From assembly GCA_017554615.1 (NCBI GenBank), contig JAFZHY010000015.1:1-64000 (forward strand): a stretch of 64,000 nucleotides of DNA. Direction: 5' to 3'. This DNA is from Clostridia bacterium (GTDB lineage Bacteria; Bacillota; Clostridia; UMGS1840; HGM11507). Positions 16,740 to 26,080 of this stretch are shown here, one piece after another (position 1 is the first letter of the stretch; every line of letters starts with the position of its first letter). The notes below the pieces were generated by a model that saw only the letters and a program-made list of their open reading frames with translations, was not told the origin of the DNA and did not search any database. The position numbers and the translations under genes are program-made.

Positions 16740-17993
16740 ATGGAAGAAAGAAAAGACAGAGTTGTTTTAATTGGTGCGTCATTGGGCGATAAAAGTCTTA
16801 ATGACACAGACGAAGCATCTATGAAAGAACTTAATGAACTTGTTAAAACTGCCAATGGCGAAGTAATCGGCGAGATTGTTCAAAATATTAAAACTATTGA
16901 CCCTGCCACATTTATAGGAAGCGGAAAAGTTCAGGAAATTAAAGAGTTTATAGATAATAATGATGTTAATATGGCTGTCTTTGATACTGAACTTTCAGGC
17001 TCGATAACAAAAAACCTTGAAAGTCAGCTTGGAGTTACTGTTATTGACAGAAGCAGACTTATTTTAGATATTTTTGCAATGAGAGCAAAGTCAAAAGAAG
17101 GTAAATGTCAGGTTGAACTTGCTCAGCTTAAATATATTCTTCCTCGTTTATCAGGGATAGGGCAGAGTTTATCCCGTCTTGGTGGTGGTATAGGCACAAG
17201 AGGTCCAGGGGAAACTAAATTAGAAAGCGACAGGCGTCATATAAGAAGAAAGATAGAACATCTTTCCGATGAACTTAAAGAAATTGAAAAACACAGAAGT
17301 AACTTAAGGAAAAAAAGAACAGAAGATTCAATTCCTGTTGTTGCATTAGTCGGATATACCAATGTGGGTAAGTCTTCACTGCTTAATTTACTAAGCGAAT
17401 CGGATGACGCTTATGTTGAAAATAAACTTTTTGCAACATTAGACCCTCTTATGAGAAAGATTACTCTGTCTGACAAAACAGAGTTTATAATATGCGATAC
17501 TGTTGGTTTTATAAGAAAACTTCCTCATCATTTAATAGAGGCGTTTAAATCTACCCTTGAGGAAACTAAATATGCCGACCTTATAATTCATCTTGCAGAC
17601 GCATCAAATGATGAACTTGATAAATCAATTCAAGTGGTAAATAAACTAATAAATGAACTTAACGAAGATAATAAACCGGTTATAACTGTTTTTAATAAAT
17701 GCGATATAAAAGAACCACCTTTATATTATCAGAATATGAATACTGTTAATATCTCTGTTAAGGAAAGAAAAAATATTGATATACTTTTAGAAAAAATAAA
17801 AGAAGTAATTTTCAGCACTAAAAAAAGAGTTAAAGTTATTATTCCGTTTTCTCAGGGTGGGCTTTTGGGCTTGCTTTATAAAACTTCTACAATAGTTTCA
17901 GAAGAATCAAAAGAAGACGGTTTCCATATGGAAATAGTATGTGATTTAGAAATTTACAATAAGATTAAGGAATTTGAAAATGGAGAAATATAA
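16740..17993 (+). CDS. hflX: ribosome-associated GTPase HflX
   Basis: HflX splits or rescues stalled 70S ribosomes, notably under heat or antibiotic stress. The 417-aa product has the N-terminal HflX domain with the glycine-rich segment LSRLGGGIGTRGPGETKLE, a coiled linker, and the G domain with GYTNVGKSSLLN, the ATLDP switch, DTVGFIRKLPH and NKCD. Length is typical. Its end overlaps the YigZ-family gene by 14 bases. It is part of a co-directional run that begins upstream of ispD. Confidence 0.95.
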   Translation: MEERKDRVVLIGASLGDKSLNDTDEASMKELNELVKTANGEVIGEIVQNIKTIDPATFIGSGKVQEIKEFIDNNDVNMAVFDTELSGSITKNLESQLGVTVIDRSRLILDIFAMRAKSKEGKCQVELAQLKYILPRLSGIGQSLSRLGGGIGTRGPGETKLESDRRHIRRKIEHLSDELKEIEKHRSNLRKKRTEDSIPVVALVGYTNVGKSSLLNLLSESDDAYVENKLFATLDPLMRKITLSDKTEFIICDTVGFIRKLPHHLIEAFKSTLEETKYADLIIHLADASNDELDKSIQVVNKLINELNEDNKPVITVFNKCDIKEPPLYYQNMNTVNISVKERKNIDILLEKIKEVIFSTKKRVKVIIPFSQGGLLGLLYKTSTIVSEESKEDGFHMEIVCDLEIYNKIKEFENGEI

Positions 17994-18606
17994 AACAATA
18001 TCAGGGTTTGCAACCAGTGAAATATCTGAAAAAAAATCACGCTTTATTGGATATGTAAGTCCTGCATCGAGCGAAGAAGAAGCGATGGAATTTGTAAATA
18101 CCATAAGTAAAAAACACTGGGACGCTACTCATAATGTTTATGCATATAAAATAAGAAACAATAATATTTCAAGATGTTCAGATGACGGCGAACCTGCAAA
18201 AACAGCAGGTGCTCCCATACTTGATGTTTTGGAAAAGGAAGAACTTACTGACCTTGTAGTTGTAGTAACAAGGTATTTCGGGGGAACACTTCTTGGTACA
18301 GGAGGCCTTGTTAAAGCATATTCAAAAAGCGCAAAGGAAGCCTTGGGTGCAGGAGAAATTGTTGTGATGCAAAAAGCCAAAAAGTTTATATTGTCTATTC
18401 CTTATAATCTTTTAGGTAAATATGAAAACGAATTTAAAAACTTTAATGTTATAATACTTGAAAAAGAGTTCTTAGAAAGTGTTGATATTCTCGGTATATG
18501 TAAAGCATCCTTTTTTGAGAAAATGAATAAAAGATTTTCAGAAATTTCAAACGGACAGTACATTTCAACCGAAGATGAAGAAATGTTTTTTGGTTTTAGA
18601 GAATAG
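17980..18606 (+). CDS. YigZ/IMPACT (UPF0029) family protein
   Basis: This 208-aa member of the YigZ family has the IMPACT-domain signature RCSDDGEPAKTAGAPIL followed by VVVVTRYFGGTLLGTGGLVKAYS. The C-terminal part is the DUF1949-type ferredoxin-like domain. The family is implicated in translation-related regulation, but the bacterial function is unsettled. I chose ATG 17980, preceded by AAGGA (17967-17971), over the TTG at 17974. It overlaps the hflX end and closes the transcription unit before a terminator. Confidence 0.9.
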   Translation: MEKYKTISGFATSEISEKKSRFIGYVSPASSEEEAMEFVNTISKKHWDATHNVYAYKIRNNNISRCSDDGEPAKTAGAPILDVLEKEELTDLVVVVTRYFGGTLLGTGGLVKAYSKSAKEALGAGEIVVMQKAKKFILSIPYNLLGKYENEFKNFNVIILEKEFLESVDILGICKASFFEKMNKRFSEISNGQYISTEDEEMFFGFRE

Positions 18607-18612
18607 TTTTAA

Positions 18613-18652
18613 ATGCTTTAATACATAATATTTGTATTAAAGTATTTTTTTT
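18613..18652 (+). terminator. intrinsic terminator
   Basis: A 13-bp stem (18613-18625 with 18633-18645, one G-U pair) and a seven-base loop are followed by a run of T. Confidence 0.88.
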
Positions 18653-18672
18653 ACTGTAAAAGGAAGATTTTT

Positions 18673-20073
18673 ATGATTTATAACAACCTTAATTTAAATA
18701 TTCAAAAAGCAAGAGAAATTTTCCCTGTTGAAGACAGTTATGATGTTTTGGAGAAGAAATATAAAATCGGCGGAGTTGACTCATGCTTTTATTTTATTGA
18801 CGGTTTCGTTAAAGGAAGCGTTATGCAAAGAATAATGGACTTTTTATATGGCGTAAATCCAAAAGTTATGAGCGAATGTGCCAATGCACAGGAGTTTGTT
18901 GATAAAGCCTTTCCATATGTAGAGGTTGAAACTACAAATAAATGGGATGACGTTATAAAAGAACTTTTAAGCGGTAAGTCTATTCTGTTTATTGATGGGT
19001 TTTCAGACGCAATTTTTATAGATTTAAGAAGTTATCCTGCAAGAACAACAGAAGAGCCCGATAAAGAAAAAACTTTAAGAGGCTCAAAAGACGGTTTTGT
19101 AGAAACTATTATTTCTAATACTGCTTTAGTAAGAAGAAGAATAAGAGACCCTAAACTTATATTTAAAATCAAAGAACTTGGAGAGCGAAGTAAATTAGAT
19201 GTTGCTATCGGCTATATTGACGATATAGTTGATAAAAAAATGTTAAAAAAAATTGAAGATAAAATTGATAATTTGAAAATTAAAAGCGTAACTATGGCAC
19301 AACAGGCTCTTGTTGAAGCAATAACTTCAAACGGATTTTTAAACCCCTTTCCCAAAGTAAGATATACTGAGCGTCCCGATGTTGCATCGGCATCTATTTT
19401 AGAAGGAAAAATTGTAGTATTTGTTGATAACTCTCCACTTGCAATAATTCTCCCAACTTCAATATTCGATTTTGTGCAGGAGGCAGAAGATTTCTATTTT
19501 CCTCCTGTTGTAGGAGGATATTTAAGAGTTATAAGAAATATATTTTTCGTAAGTTCATTTTTCTTTATTCCGTTATGGCTCTTTTTTATGAATAATGAAC
19601 ATCTTATTCCCGATTGGCTTAGTGTAATAAAAATAGCCGAAAAAAATTCAGTACCTTTAATTGTTCAGATTTTACTTTTGGAATTTGCTATTGATGGTTT
19701 GAAAATAGCGTCAGTAAATACACCCAGCAGTTTAGTAAGTTCTTTTAGTATAATCGGTGCATTACTGTTAGGTGAGTTTGCAGTAAAAACAGGCTGGTTT
19801 GTTCCTGATACTATACTTTATATGTCCATAGTTGCACTCGCTAATTTTGCTCAGCCGAGTGTAGAGTTAGGATATGCTTTAAAATTTATGAGAATTATAA
19901 CTATTTTACTCACTGAATTTTTCGGACTGTATGGTTTGATAGGAGGAACAATTCTTGCAGTGGTTACATTATGTACAACAAGGGCTCTTAATAATAAAGG
20001 CTATTTATACCCACTTATACCTTTTAATAAAAAAGATCTTGCGATGGTTTTATTAAGAAAACGAATTAAATAA
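18673..20073 (+). CDS. GerA/SpoVAF-family spore germination protein
   Basis: This 466-aa membrane protein belongs to the GerA A-subunit family. The N-terminal soluble half contains the signature around PARTTEEPDKEKTLRGSKDGF and NTALVRRRIRDPKL. From about residue 285 it has four or five hydrophobic segments (VIRNIFFVSSFFFIPLWLFF and others). Canonical GerA subunits work with B and C subunits as nutrient receptors in the spore inner membrane. Here neither partner is adjacent, which fits SpoVAF-like or orphan copies better than a full receptor operon. The start follows AAAAGGAAG. A spore-protein gene lies next downstream. Confidence 0.9.
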   Translation: MIYNNLNLNIQKAREIFPVEDSYDVLEKKYKIGGVDSCFYFIDGFVKGSVMQRIMDFLYGVNPKVMSECANAQEFVDKAFPYVEVETTNKWDDVIKELLSGKSILFIDGFSDAIFIDLRSYPARTTEEPDKEKTLRGSKDGFVETIISNTALVRRRIRDPKLIFKIKELGERSKLDVAIGYIDDIVDKKMLKKIEDKIDNLKIKSVTMAQQALVEAITSNGFLNPFPKVRYTERPDVASASILEGKIVVFVDNSPLAIILPTSIFDFVQEAEDFYFPPVVGGYLRVIRNIFFVSSFFFIPLWLFFMNNEHLIPDWLSVIKIAEKNSVPLIVQILLLEFAIDGLKIASVNTPSSLVSSFSIIGALLLGEFAVKTGWFVPDTILYMSIVALANFAQPSVELGYALKFMRIITILLTEFFGLYGLIGGTILAVVTLCTTRALNNKGYLYPLIPFNKKDLAMVLLRKRIK

Positions 20074-20184
20074 TACGACAAATATTTTCATAATTTTACC
20101 TCTAATATAATTTGAAAAATATATAATAATAGTAGTGTAATGAAAAACATTCATTGCTTAAAAAAAATAAAGGGGTGAAATTAA

Positions 20185-20373
20185 ATGTCTAAAAAAACTT
20201 TAGTACCACAGGCTAAAGCCGGTCTTGAAAAATTTAAAATGGAAGCAGCTTCAGAAGTTGGTGTTAACTTATCAAACGGATATAACGGTGATTTAACAGC
20301 AAGAGAAGCAGGTTCAATCGGCGGACAGATGGTTAAAAAAATGGTAGAAGCATACGAAAACAGTATGAAATAA
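20185..20373 (+). CDS. alpha/beta-type small acid-soluble spore protein
   Basis: This 62-aa protein binds and protects DNA in dormant spores and is degraded by the GPR protease at germination. It has both family blocks: the N-terminal KFKMEAASEVGVNL region with the expected GPR cleavage site after Glu20, and the C-terminal GDLTAREAGSIGGQMVKKM block. The start follows AAGGGGTGA. Expression should be forespore-specific through sigma-G, but I could not identify a convincing sigma-G promoter in the 110 bases upstream. A terminator follows. Confidence 0.96.
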   Translation: MSKKTLVPQAKAGLEKFKMEAASEVGVNLSNGYNGDLTAREAGSIGGQMVKKMVEAYENSMK

Positions 20374-20394
20374 TTTATCTGATTAATAGAAAAG

Positions 20395-20434
20395 TAGGCT
20401 GAAGAATTAAAAGTTATTCTTCAGCTTATTTTTT
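20395..20434 (+). terminator. intrinsic terminator after the spore protein gene
   Basis: TAGGCTGAAGAAT (20395-20407) pairs with ATTCTTCAGCTTA (20416-20428, one G-U pair), followed by six T. Confidence 0.9.
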
Positions 20435-20444
20435 ATATTCATTG

Positions 20445-20473
20445 TTTACATTGGGTATAAATTATGGTATAAT
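20445..20473 (+). promoter_or_regulatory. predicted promoter of the DUF1015 gene
   Basis: TTTACA (20445-20450) and TATAAT (20468-20473) are 17 bp apart, with an extended -10 TG at 20465-20466. Confidence 0.8.
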
Positions 20474-20509
20474 TATTTCAATATACATTAGTAAGAAAAG
20501 GGGATTTTT

Positions 20510-21778
20510 ATGACATTTAACAGAACTGATATTCTACTTCCTGTATTTTGCAAAGACAGTGAAAAAATGAAAAAATGGAGTGTGGTTGCTTGTGACCAGT
20601 ATACATCTGAGCCTGAATACTGGGAAGAAGTATTAAAAATTGTAGGGGAAGATTCTTCAACAATAAATCTAACTATACCTGAAATATATCTTAACGATTC
20701 TGATATTGATTTAAGAATTAAAAGAACTAATGAATATATGAATAAGTATATTAAAGAGGGTATATTTAACGAATATAAAAATACATATATCTTTGTTGAA
20801 AGAACTTTAAAAAACGGAGTGAAAAGGCTTGGAATAATCGGTGCAGTTGACCTTGAAGATTATGATTATAAAGTAGGCTCTAAGACTAAAATAAGAGCAA
20901 CTGAAGGCACAGTTGTATCAAGAATTCCTCCAAGACTTAAGGTAAGACAAGATGCTTTGATAGAACTTCCTCATATTATGATGCTTATTGATGATGAAGA
21001 CTGTAATATCATTGAATATAACGATACTATAAAAGACAGTTTCCAAAAATTATATGATTTTGAACTTGTAATGGATTCAGGTTATATTGCAGGTTATAAA
21101 ATGTCAGACGAGGCATGTGAAATTTTAGATAAAAAGTTAAATGCATTAAATTCAATAGAAGATTTTAATAAAAAATATAACACAAATGAGAAAAACCCTC
21201 TTATTTATGCAATGGGGGACGGTAATCATTCTTTGGCAACTGCGAAAGCATACTATGAAAATCTTAAAGAAAAAATCGGAGATGAAGCAAAAAAATCTAA
21301 AGCAAGATATGCTCTTTGCGAACTTGTTAATCTACATGATAAATCGCTTGAATTTGAGGCAATTCACAGAGTTGTATTTAATATGAATGCTGATAAATTT
21401 ATAGAAAAAATGTCAAAAGAATATAATTTAAGTTTTGATGAAGATGCAAATGGCCAGAGTTTTTATTTAGTATTTGGAAATGAAAAGAAAAAAGTTACTG
21501 TTTTAAACCCTAAAGAATATCTGACAGTTGCCACCGTTCAGAAAGCGCTTGATGAATTTACTAAAGATACACAAGGCGAAATTGACTATATTCACGGCGA
21601 AGATGTTGTTTTAAAACTATGTCAGGATAAATCAAACTTTGGTATAATATTTGACGCTATGGAAAAGAAAGACTTGTATAAATCAGTAATTTTAGACGGT
21701 GCATTACCAAGAAAAACATTTTCAATGGGAGAAGCACCAGATAAAAGATTCTACATAGAAGCAAGAAAAATTAAATAA
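20510..21778 (+). CDS. DUF1015 family protein
   Basis: This 422-aa protein belongs to the DUF1015 family, recognised from the N-terminal CDQYTSEPEYWEE region, the RIPPRLKVRQDALIELPH segment and the central MGDGNHSLATAKA motif. The family is widespread in anaerobic bacteria, often beside serine-biosynthesis genes; none are here. No biochemical function is established. It has its own promoter and terminator, so it is a single-gene unit. The start follows AAAAGGGG. Confidence 0.88.
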   Translation: MTFNRTDILLPVFCKDSEKMKKWSVVACDQYTSEPEYWEEVLKIVGEDSSTINLTIPEIYLNDSDIDLRIKRTNEYMNKYIKEGIFNEYKNTYIFVERTLKNGVKRLGIIGAVDLEDYDYKVGSKTKIRATEGTVVSRIPPRLKVRQDALIELPHIMMLIDDEDCNIIEYNDTIKDSFQKLYDFELVMDSGYIAGYKMSDEACEILDKKLNALNSIEDFNKKYNTNEKNPLIYAMGDGNHSLATAKAYYENLKEKIGDEAKKSKARYALCELVNLHDKSLEFEAIHRVVFNMNADKFIEKMSKEYNLSFDEDANGQSFYLVFGNEKKKVTVLNPKEYLTVATVQKALDEFTKDTQGEIDYIHGEDVVLKLCQDKSNFGIIFDAMEKKDLYKSVILDGALPRKTFSMGEAPDKRFYIEARKIK

Positions 21779-21781
21779 TTT

Positions 21782-21821
21782 TTAAGAACTTAAGGTGCAA
21801 TTCCTTAAGTTCTTAATTTTT
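21782..21821 (+). terminator. intrinsic terminator after the DUF1015 gene
   Basis: TTAAGAACTTAAGG (21782-21795) and CCTTAAGTTCTTAA (21803-21816) form a perfect 14-bp stem with a 7-nt loop and a five-T tail. Confidence 0.9.
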
Positions 21822-21841
21822 GATAAAATTTTATATTTGTA

Positions 21842-21870
21842 TTGACTTTAACGCTTTAATGTGCTAAAAT
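21842..21870 (+). promoter_or_regulatory. predicted promoter of the histidine operon
   Basis: TTGACT (21842-21847) and TAAAAT (21865-21870) are 17 bp apart and lie 31 bases before the TrpR-family gene. Confidence 0.8.
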
Positions 21871-21877
21871 GTTAAAG
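21846..21877 (+). promoter_or_regulatory. inverted repeat over the his promoter, candidate operator
   Basis: CTTTAAC (21846-21852) and GTTAAAG (21871-21877) form the arms of a 32-bp imperfect palindrome that also matches internally (TTTA 21855-21858 with TAAA 21865-21868). It covers the -35/-10 region, as expected for an operator of the TrpR-family protein encoded directly downstream. The binding itself is inference. Confidence 0.6.
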
Positions 21878-21900
21878 TAATATTTTATGAGGTGATAAAT

Positions 21901-22188
21901 ATGGATAAAAAAAGAACTGTGGCAAAAGACCAATTATTTAGTGCAATATTAAAATTATCTACAATAGAGGAGTGCTATAATTTCTTTGATGATTTATGCA
22001 CTATAAAAGAAGTGCAGGATATGGCACAAAGATTAGAAGTTGCAAAGATGCTTAATGAGAATATAAGTTATATAAAAATTTCTGAAAAAACAGGTGCAAG
22101 TACAGCAACAATAAGTCGTGTTAACAAATGCCTTGTATATGGAAGCGACGGATATAAACTTGCTTTGGAAAAGTTGGAGGAAAAGTAA
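21901..22188 (+). CDS. TrpR/YerC-family regulator, probable histidine-operon repressor
   Basis: This 95-aa protein is of the TrpR-like YerC/YecD family. The helix-turn-helix is visible as YIKISEKTGASTATISRVNKCL near the C-terminal half, after an all-helical N-terminal dimerisation region (DDLCTIKEVQDMAQRLEVAKML). I chose ATG 21901, following GAGGTGA; the GTG at 21892 overlaps that site. The gene ends exactly where hisZ begins (one-base overlap) and heads the whole histidine operon, and a palindrome covers its promoter. TrpR-family regulators of histidine genes are known in Firmicutes, so feedback control by histidine is likely but not shown. Confidence 0.85.
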   Translation: MDKKRTVAKDQLFSAILKLSTIEECYNFFDDLCTIKEVQDMAQRLEVAKMLNENISYIKISEKTGASTATISRVNKCLVYGSDGYKLALEKLEEK

Positions 22189-23099
22189 TGGACAGTCTTA
22201 TAAACATTCTTGAAAAAGATGAACTTATTATATACACATTAAGAAAACTGTATAAAGAATACGGATATAAAAAATACAGAATGAGTAAGTTTGAAGAATA
22301 TGATTTATATGTTTCAAATAAAGATTTTTTAATATCTCAGAATATTATCACATTTACAGATATAGACGGTAAACTTATGGCACTAAAGCCTGACGTAACA
22401 CTATCTATTATAAAAAACACCAAGGATAATAAAAATGAGGTTACAAAACTTTACTATAATGAAAATGTATACAGAGCATCAAATGCATCACACTCTTTTA
22501 AAGAAATAATGCAGGTTGGCGTTGAATGTATAGGGGAAATAGATTCAAACTGTATTTGTGAAAATATTTTACTTGCTGCAAAAAGTTTATCGCTTATAAA
22601 AGAAGATTATATTCTTGATATATCAAATCTTGGTATAATAGAAAAAATCATTGATTCGTTTAATGTTACCTCAAATTTAAGAAAAAGCATATTAAAGGCA
22701 ATAGGCGAAAAAAATAAAGAAGCCCTTTATGAAATAGATATAGATGATAAACTAAGAGAGTATATAAAAACAATTATATCTACATACGGGCCTTTATATG
22801 AAACAATAAATAAACTAAAAGACGAAGAATTTTATCCTTTAATAAAAGAAGAAATTGACTTAATGACAGCAATTTCAGATAATCTTATGAAAAATGGCAT
22901 GGATAAAAGAGTAAGGATAGATTTTTCTGTAATAAATAATATGAATTATTATAATGGTATAGCATTTAAAGGGTTTATAAACGGAGTGCCTGGAGGAGTT
23001 TTATCCGGGGGGCAATATGATAAACTGATGGACAAAATGGGCAAAAAATCAGGAGCTATAGGCTTTGCAGTTTATCTTGATATGTTAGACCGTATATAA
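22188..23099 (+). CDS. hisZ: ATP phosphoribosyltransferase regulatory subunit HisZ
   Basis: HisZ is a histidyl-tRNA-synthetase-like protein without aminoacylation activity that forms a hetero-octamer with the short HisG and gives it activity and histidine feedback. The 303-aa product has a class II synthetase core: FTDIDGKLMALKPDVTLSI (motif 2 region), the FKEIMQVGVECIG segment, and GGVLSGGQYDKLMDKMG near the end. It is shorter than typical HisZ and lacks an anticodon-binding domain, which separates it from HisS. It overlaps the regulator stop by one base, and hisG follows after 11 bases. Confidence 0.93.
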   Translation: MDSLINILEKDELIIYTLRKLYKEYGYKKYRMSKFEEYDLYVSNKDFLISQNIITFTDIDGKLMALKPDVTLSIIKNTKDNKNEVTKLYYNENVYRASNASHSFKEIMQVGVECIGEIDSNCICENILLAAKSLSLIKEDYILDISNLGIIEKIIDSFNVTSNLRKSILKAIGEKNKEALYEIDIDDKLREYIKTIISTYGPLYETINKLKDEEFYPLIKEEIDLMTAISDNLMKNGMDKRVRIDFSVINNMNYYNGIAFKGFINGVPGGVLSGGQYDKLMDKMGKKSGAIGFAVYLDMLDRI

Positions 23100-23110
23100 G
23101 GAGAAGAGTA

Positions 23111-23749
23111 ATGGACATGTTAAATATCGCTCTTCCAAAAGGAAGATTGGGCGAAAAAGTATATTCAATGTTTGAAAAAGCAGGGTTTGAGTGTCCTGCT
23201 ATAAAAGAGAATAATAGAAAACTGATATTTGAAAATTCTAAGTTAAAAGTCAGATATTTCTGGGTTAAACCGTCTGATGTTGCAATTTATGTTGAACATG
23301 GTGCAGCAGATATAGGGGTTGCAGGGAAGGATATACTTCTTGAATATGAGCCGGATATATATGAACTTCTTGATTTAAAGTTAGGAAAATGCAAAATGGC
23401 AGTGGCAGGGAAAAAAGATTTTTTATATGAAGATAAAAAGTCAATACGCGTTGCCACAAAATTTCAGAATATTGCTAAAAACTATTATGCAAAAATAGGA
23501 AAAGAAATAGATATTATAAAACTTAACGGTTCAATAGAAATTGCACCTATTCTTGGTTTATCTGATGTTATAGTTGATATTGTGGAAACAGGAACAACTC
23601 TTAAAGAAAACGACTTATGTGTTTTAGAGGATATTATTCCAATTAGTGCAAGGCTTATAGCCAACAAGGCAAATTTTAAGTTTAAGAGCGAAAAAATTGA
23701 GAAGATAGTTAAATCTTTAAAACTTCAAACGGAGGAAAATAATGATTAA
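23111..23749 (+). CDS. hisG: ATP phosphoribosyltransferase, short form
   Basis: HisG condenses ATP with PRPP, the first committed step of histidine synthesis. The 212-aa protein begins MDMLNIALPKGRLGE and has the PRPP-binding loop DIVETGTTLKEN. It lacks the C-terminal regulatory domain of long HisG, which agrees with the presence of HisZ upstream. The start follows AAGGAG. The last 8 bases overlap hisD. Confidence 0.96.
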   Translation: MDMLNIALPKGRLGEKVYSMFEKAGFECPAIKENNRKLIFENSKLKVRYFWVKPSDVAIYVEHGAADIGVAGKDILLEYEPDIYELLDLKLGKCKMAVAGKKDFLYEDKKSIRVATKFQNIAKNYYAKIGKEIDIIKLNGSIEIAPILGLSDVIVDIVETGTTLKENDLCVLEDIIPISARLIANKANFKFKSEKIEKIVKSLKLQTEENND

Positions 23750-25022
23750 AATTTTAGAGTTTCAAAAGGTTACAAAAGAAGAAATATTTTCCCGTGTTGT
23801 AAATGAAGTAGATGTTTCTTGTATTGTATCGGAAATTATAGAAAATGTTAAAGAAAAGAAAGATAAAGCGCTTTATTACTACTGTGAAAAATTTGATAAA
23901 GCAAAACTATCTTCACTTGAGGTAACAAAAGAAGAAATTGATGAAGCATACAACAAGGTTGATAAAGAATTTTTAAGAATTTTAAATAAAGCGGCAGAAA
24001 ATATAAAGAAATTTCATTTAAAACAGGTAAGAGACGGTTTTTCTATAAAGGATGAAGACGGAATTATTATAGGGCAAAAGATAACACCTGTTGACAGCGC
24101 AGGACTATATGTTCCCGGTGGCACAGCAGCATATCCGTCTACTGTTTTAATGGACTCTATTCCTGCAAAAATTGCAGGATGTAAAGAAGTAGTTATAGTT
24201 ACTCCTCCTGATTCTTTGGGTAATATAAACCCTGTTATTCTTGCTGCTGCAAAGATTGCAGGGGTTGACAGAATTTTTAAAGTTGGCGGAGCACAGGCTA
24301 TTGCGGCTCTTGCCTATGGCACAGAAACTATTCCAAAGGTTGATAAAATTGTCGGCCCGGGAAACAGTTTTGTAGCAGAGGCTAAAAAACAGGTATTTGG
24401 CGAAGTTTCTATTGATATGATTGCAGGTCCGAGTGAAATTCTTGTTATAGCAGATGATAAAAGTAACCCTAAATTTGTTGCAGCTGATATGCTTTCTCAG
24501 GCAGAACACGATAAACTTGCGAATGCAGTTTTAATTACTGATAGTTTAGAATTTGCAAAAGAAGTTCAAAGAGAACTTGAAATTCAGATTCCTAAACTTG
24601 AAAGAAAAGAAATCGCAAGATGTTCTATTGATAATAACGGTAAGATTATTGTTTGCGATAATTTAAGTCAGGCTATCGATATTTCAAACGAAATTGCCCC
24701 TGAACATTTGGAATTATGTGTAGATAACCCTTTTGATTACCTTGATAAAATTCGCCACGCAGGTTCAATTTTTATGGGAAGATATTGCCCTGAAGCATTG
24801 GGGGATTATTATTCTGGCACAAATCATACTCTTCCTACAAGCGGAACTGCAAGATTTTCAAGTCCGCTTTCGGTTGATGATTTTGTTAAGAAAACTCAAT
24901 ATACATATTATACTAAAGAAGCATTTAAAAAAGTTTATAAAGATATTTCAGTCTTTGCAGATAATGAAGGTCTTACAGGACATGGAAAAAGTGCATTGAT
25001 AAGATTTGAGGAACAAATATGA
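23742..25022 (+). CDS. hisD: histidinol dehydrogenase
   Basis: HisD carries out the last two oxidations, from histidinol to histidine, with NAD and zinc. The 426-aa product shows [42 protein letters not shown], the zinc-ligand region LSQAEHD and APEHLEL. Length is standard. The start lies within the end of hisG and the stop overlaps the hisC ATG by 4 bases, so translation is coupled throughout. Confidence 0.97.
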   Translation: MIKILEFQKVTKEEIFSRVVNEVDVSCIVSEIIENVKEKKDKALYYYCEKFDKAKLSSLEVTKEEIDEAYNKVDKEFLRILNKAAENIKKFHLKQVRDGFSIKDEDGIIIGQKITPVDSAGLYVPGGTAAYPSTVLMDSIPAKIAGCKEVVIVTPPDSLGNINPVILAAAKIAGVDRIFKVGGAQAIAALAYGTETIPKVDKIVGPGNSFVAEAKKQVFGEVSIDMIAGPSEILVIADDKSNPKFVAADMLSQAEHDKLANAVLITDSLEFAKEVQRELEIQIPKLERKEIARCSIDNNGKIIVCDNLSQAIDISNEIAPEHLELCVDNPFDYLDKIRHAGSIFMGRYCPEALGDYYSGTNHTLPTSGTARFSSPLSVDDFVKKTQYTYYTKEAFKKVYKDISVFADNEGLTGHGKSALIRFEEQI

Positions 25023-26080
25023 GCAGATTTTTTATTAAAAAGTTTGATAAACTTACACCTTATACACCGGGGGAACAACCTAAGGTTAACAATTTAATAA
25101 AATTAAATACAAACGAATCTCCTTTTAGTCCATCAAAAAAGGGAATTAAAGAAGCAAAAAAGGAATTAAAACGACTTAACCTTTATTCTGACCCGGACTG
25201 CACAAATCTTGTGAATAAACTGGCAAAAACTTATGGTGTAACTAATAAAGAGGTTATAGTAACCAATGGGTCTGACGAAGTTTTAAACTTTGCATTTATG
25301 GCTTATTGTGATGATAAAACCCCTGCTGCGTTTGCCGATATTACATATGGATTTTATAAAGTTTTTGCGAAACTTCATAATATTGATTATAAGTTGATAC
25401 CTTTAAAAGAAGATTTTTCTATTGATATAAATGACTATAAGAATATTAATTCAACTATTTTTATAGCAAACCCAAATGCGCCGACAGGTTTATATCTCGA
25501 ACTTTCAAAAATAGAAGAAATACTTAAAAATAATCCTGATAATATTGTCGTTATAGATGAAGCATATGTTGATTTTGGTAACGAAAGTGCTGTCAACTTA
25601 ATAAAAAAATATGATAATTTGCTAGTTACAGGCACATTTTCTAAATCAAGGTCTATGGCAGGTGCAAGATTAGGGTTTGGTATAGCGAACGAAAATATTA
25701 TAAAAGATTTAAACACTTTAAGATTTTCGACTAATCCCTATAATGTTAATCGAATGACTCTTGCGGCAGGTTTTGGTGTGCTTTGCGACGAAGAATATAC
25801 TAAAGAAAATATTGAAAAAATCTGCGAAAACAGGGAATTTTTAAAAGAAGAACTTAAAAATTTAGGTTTTAAAATGACCGATTCTACTGCTAATTTTATT
25901 TTTGTAAAACACGATAAAATAAATGGGGAAGATTTATATAATCTTTTAAGAGAAAGAAATATTTTAGTTCGTCATTTTAACATTGACAGAATAAAAGATT
26001 ATCTTCGCATCACAATCGGTACAAAAAACGAAATGAAAATTCTTATAAAAAATCTTAAAGAAATTCTGGAGGATATATAA
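25019..26080 (+). CDS. hisC: histidinol-phosphate aminotransferase
   Basis: HisC is a PLP enzyme that transaminates imidazole-acetol phosphate with glutamate. The 353-aa product has the N-terminal LNTNESPF motif, TNGSDEVLNF, the NPNAPTG loop, VVIDEAYVDFG, and the PLP lysine in TGTFSKSRSMAGARLGFG. It belongs to class II aminotransferases of the HisC type. The start overlaps hisD by 4 bases and the stop shares a base with hisB. Confidence 0.95.
   Translation: MSRFFIKKFDKLTPYTPGEQPKVNNLIKLNTNESPFSPSKKGIKEAKKELKRLNLYSDPDCTNLVNKLAKTYGVTNKEVIVTNGSDEVLNFAFMAYCDDKTPAAFADITYGFYKVFAKLHNIDYKLIPLKEDFSIDINDYKNINSTIFIANPNAPTGLYLELSKIEEILKNNPDNIVVIDEAYVDFGNESAVNLIKKYDNLLVTGTFSKSRSMAGARLGFGIANENIIKDLNTLRFSTNPYNVNRMTLAAGFGVLCDEEYTKENIEKICENREFLKEELKNLGFKMTDSTANFIFVKHDKINGEDLYNLLRERNILVRHFNIDRIKDYLRITIGTKNEMKILIKNLKEILEDI

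Noticed and set aside
20074-20184. Sigma-G promoter for the spore protein gene.
   Set aside because: Expected biologically, but no pair of -35/-10 elements matched the consensus well enough to report.
24147-24509. A 120-codon open frame opposite hisD.
   Set aside because: It lies fully inside the well-supported hisD on the opposite strand, with no ribosome-binding site or recognisable product.
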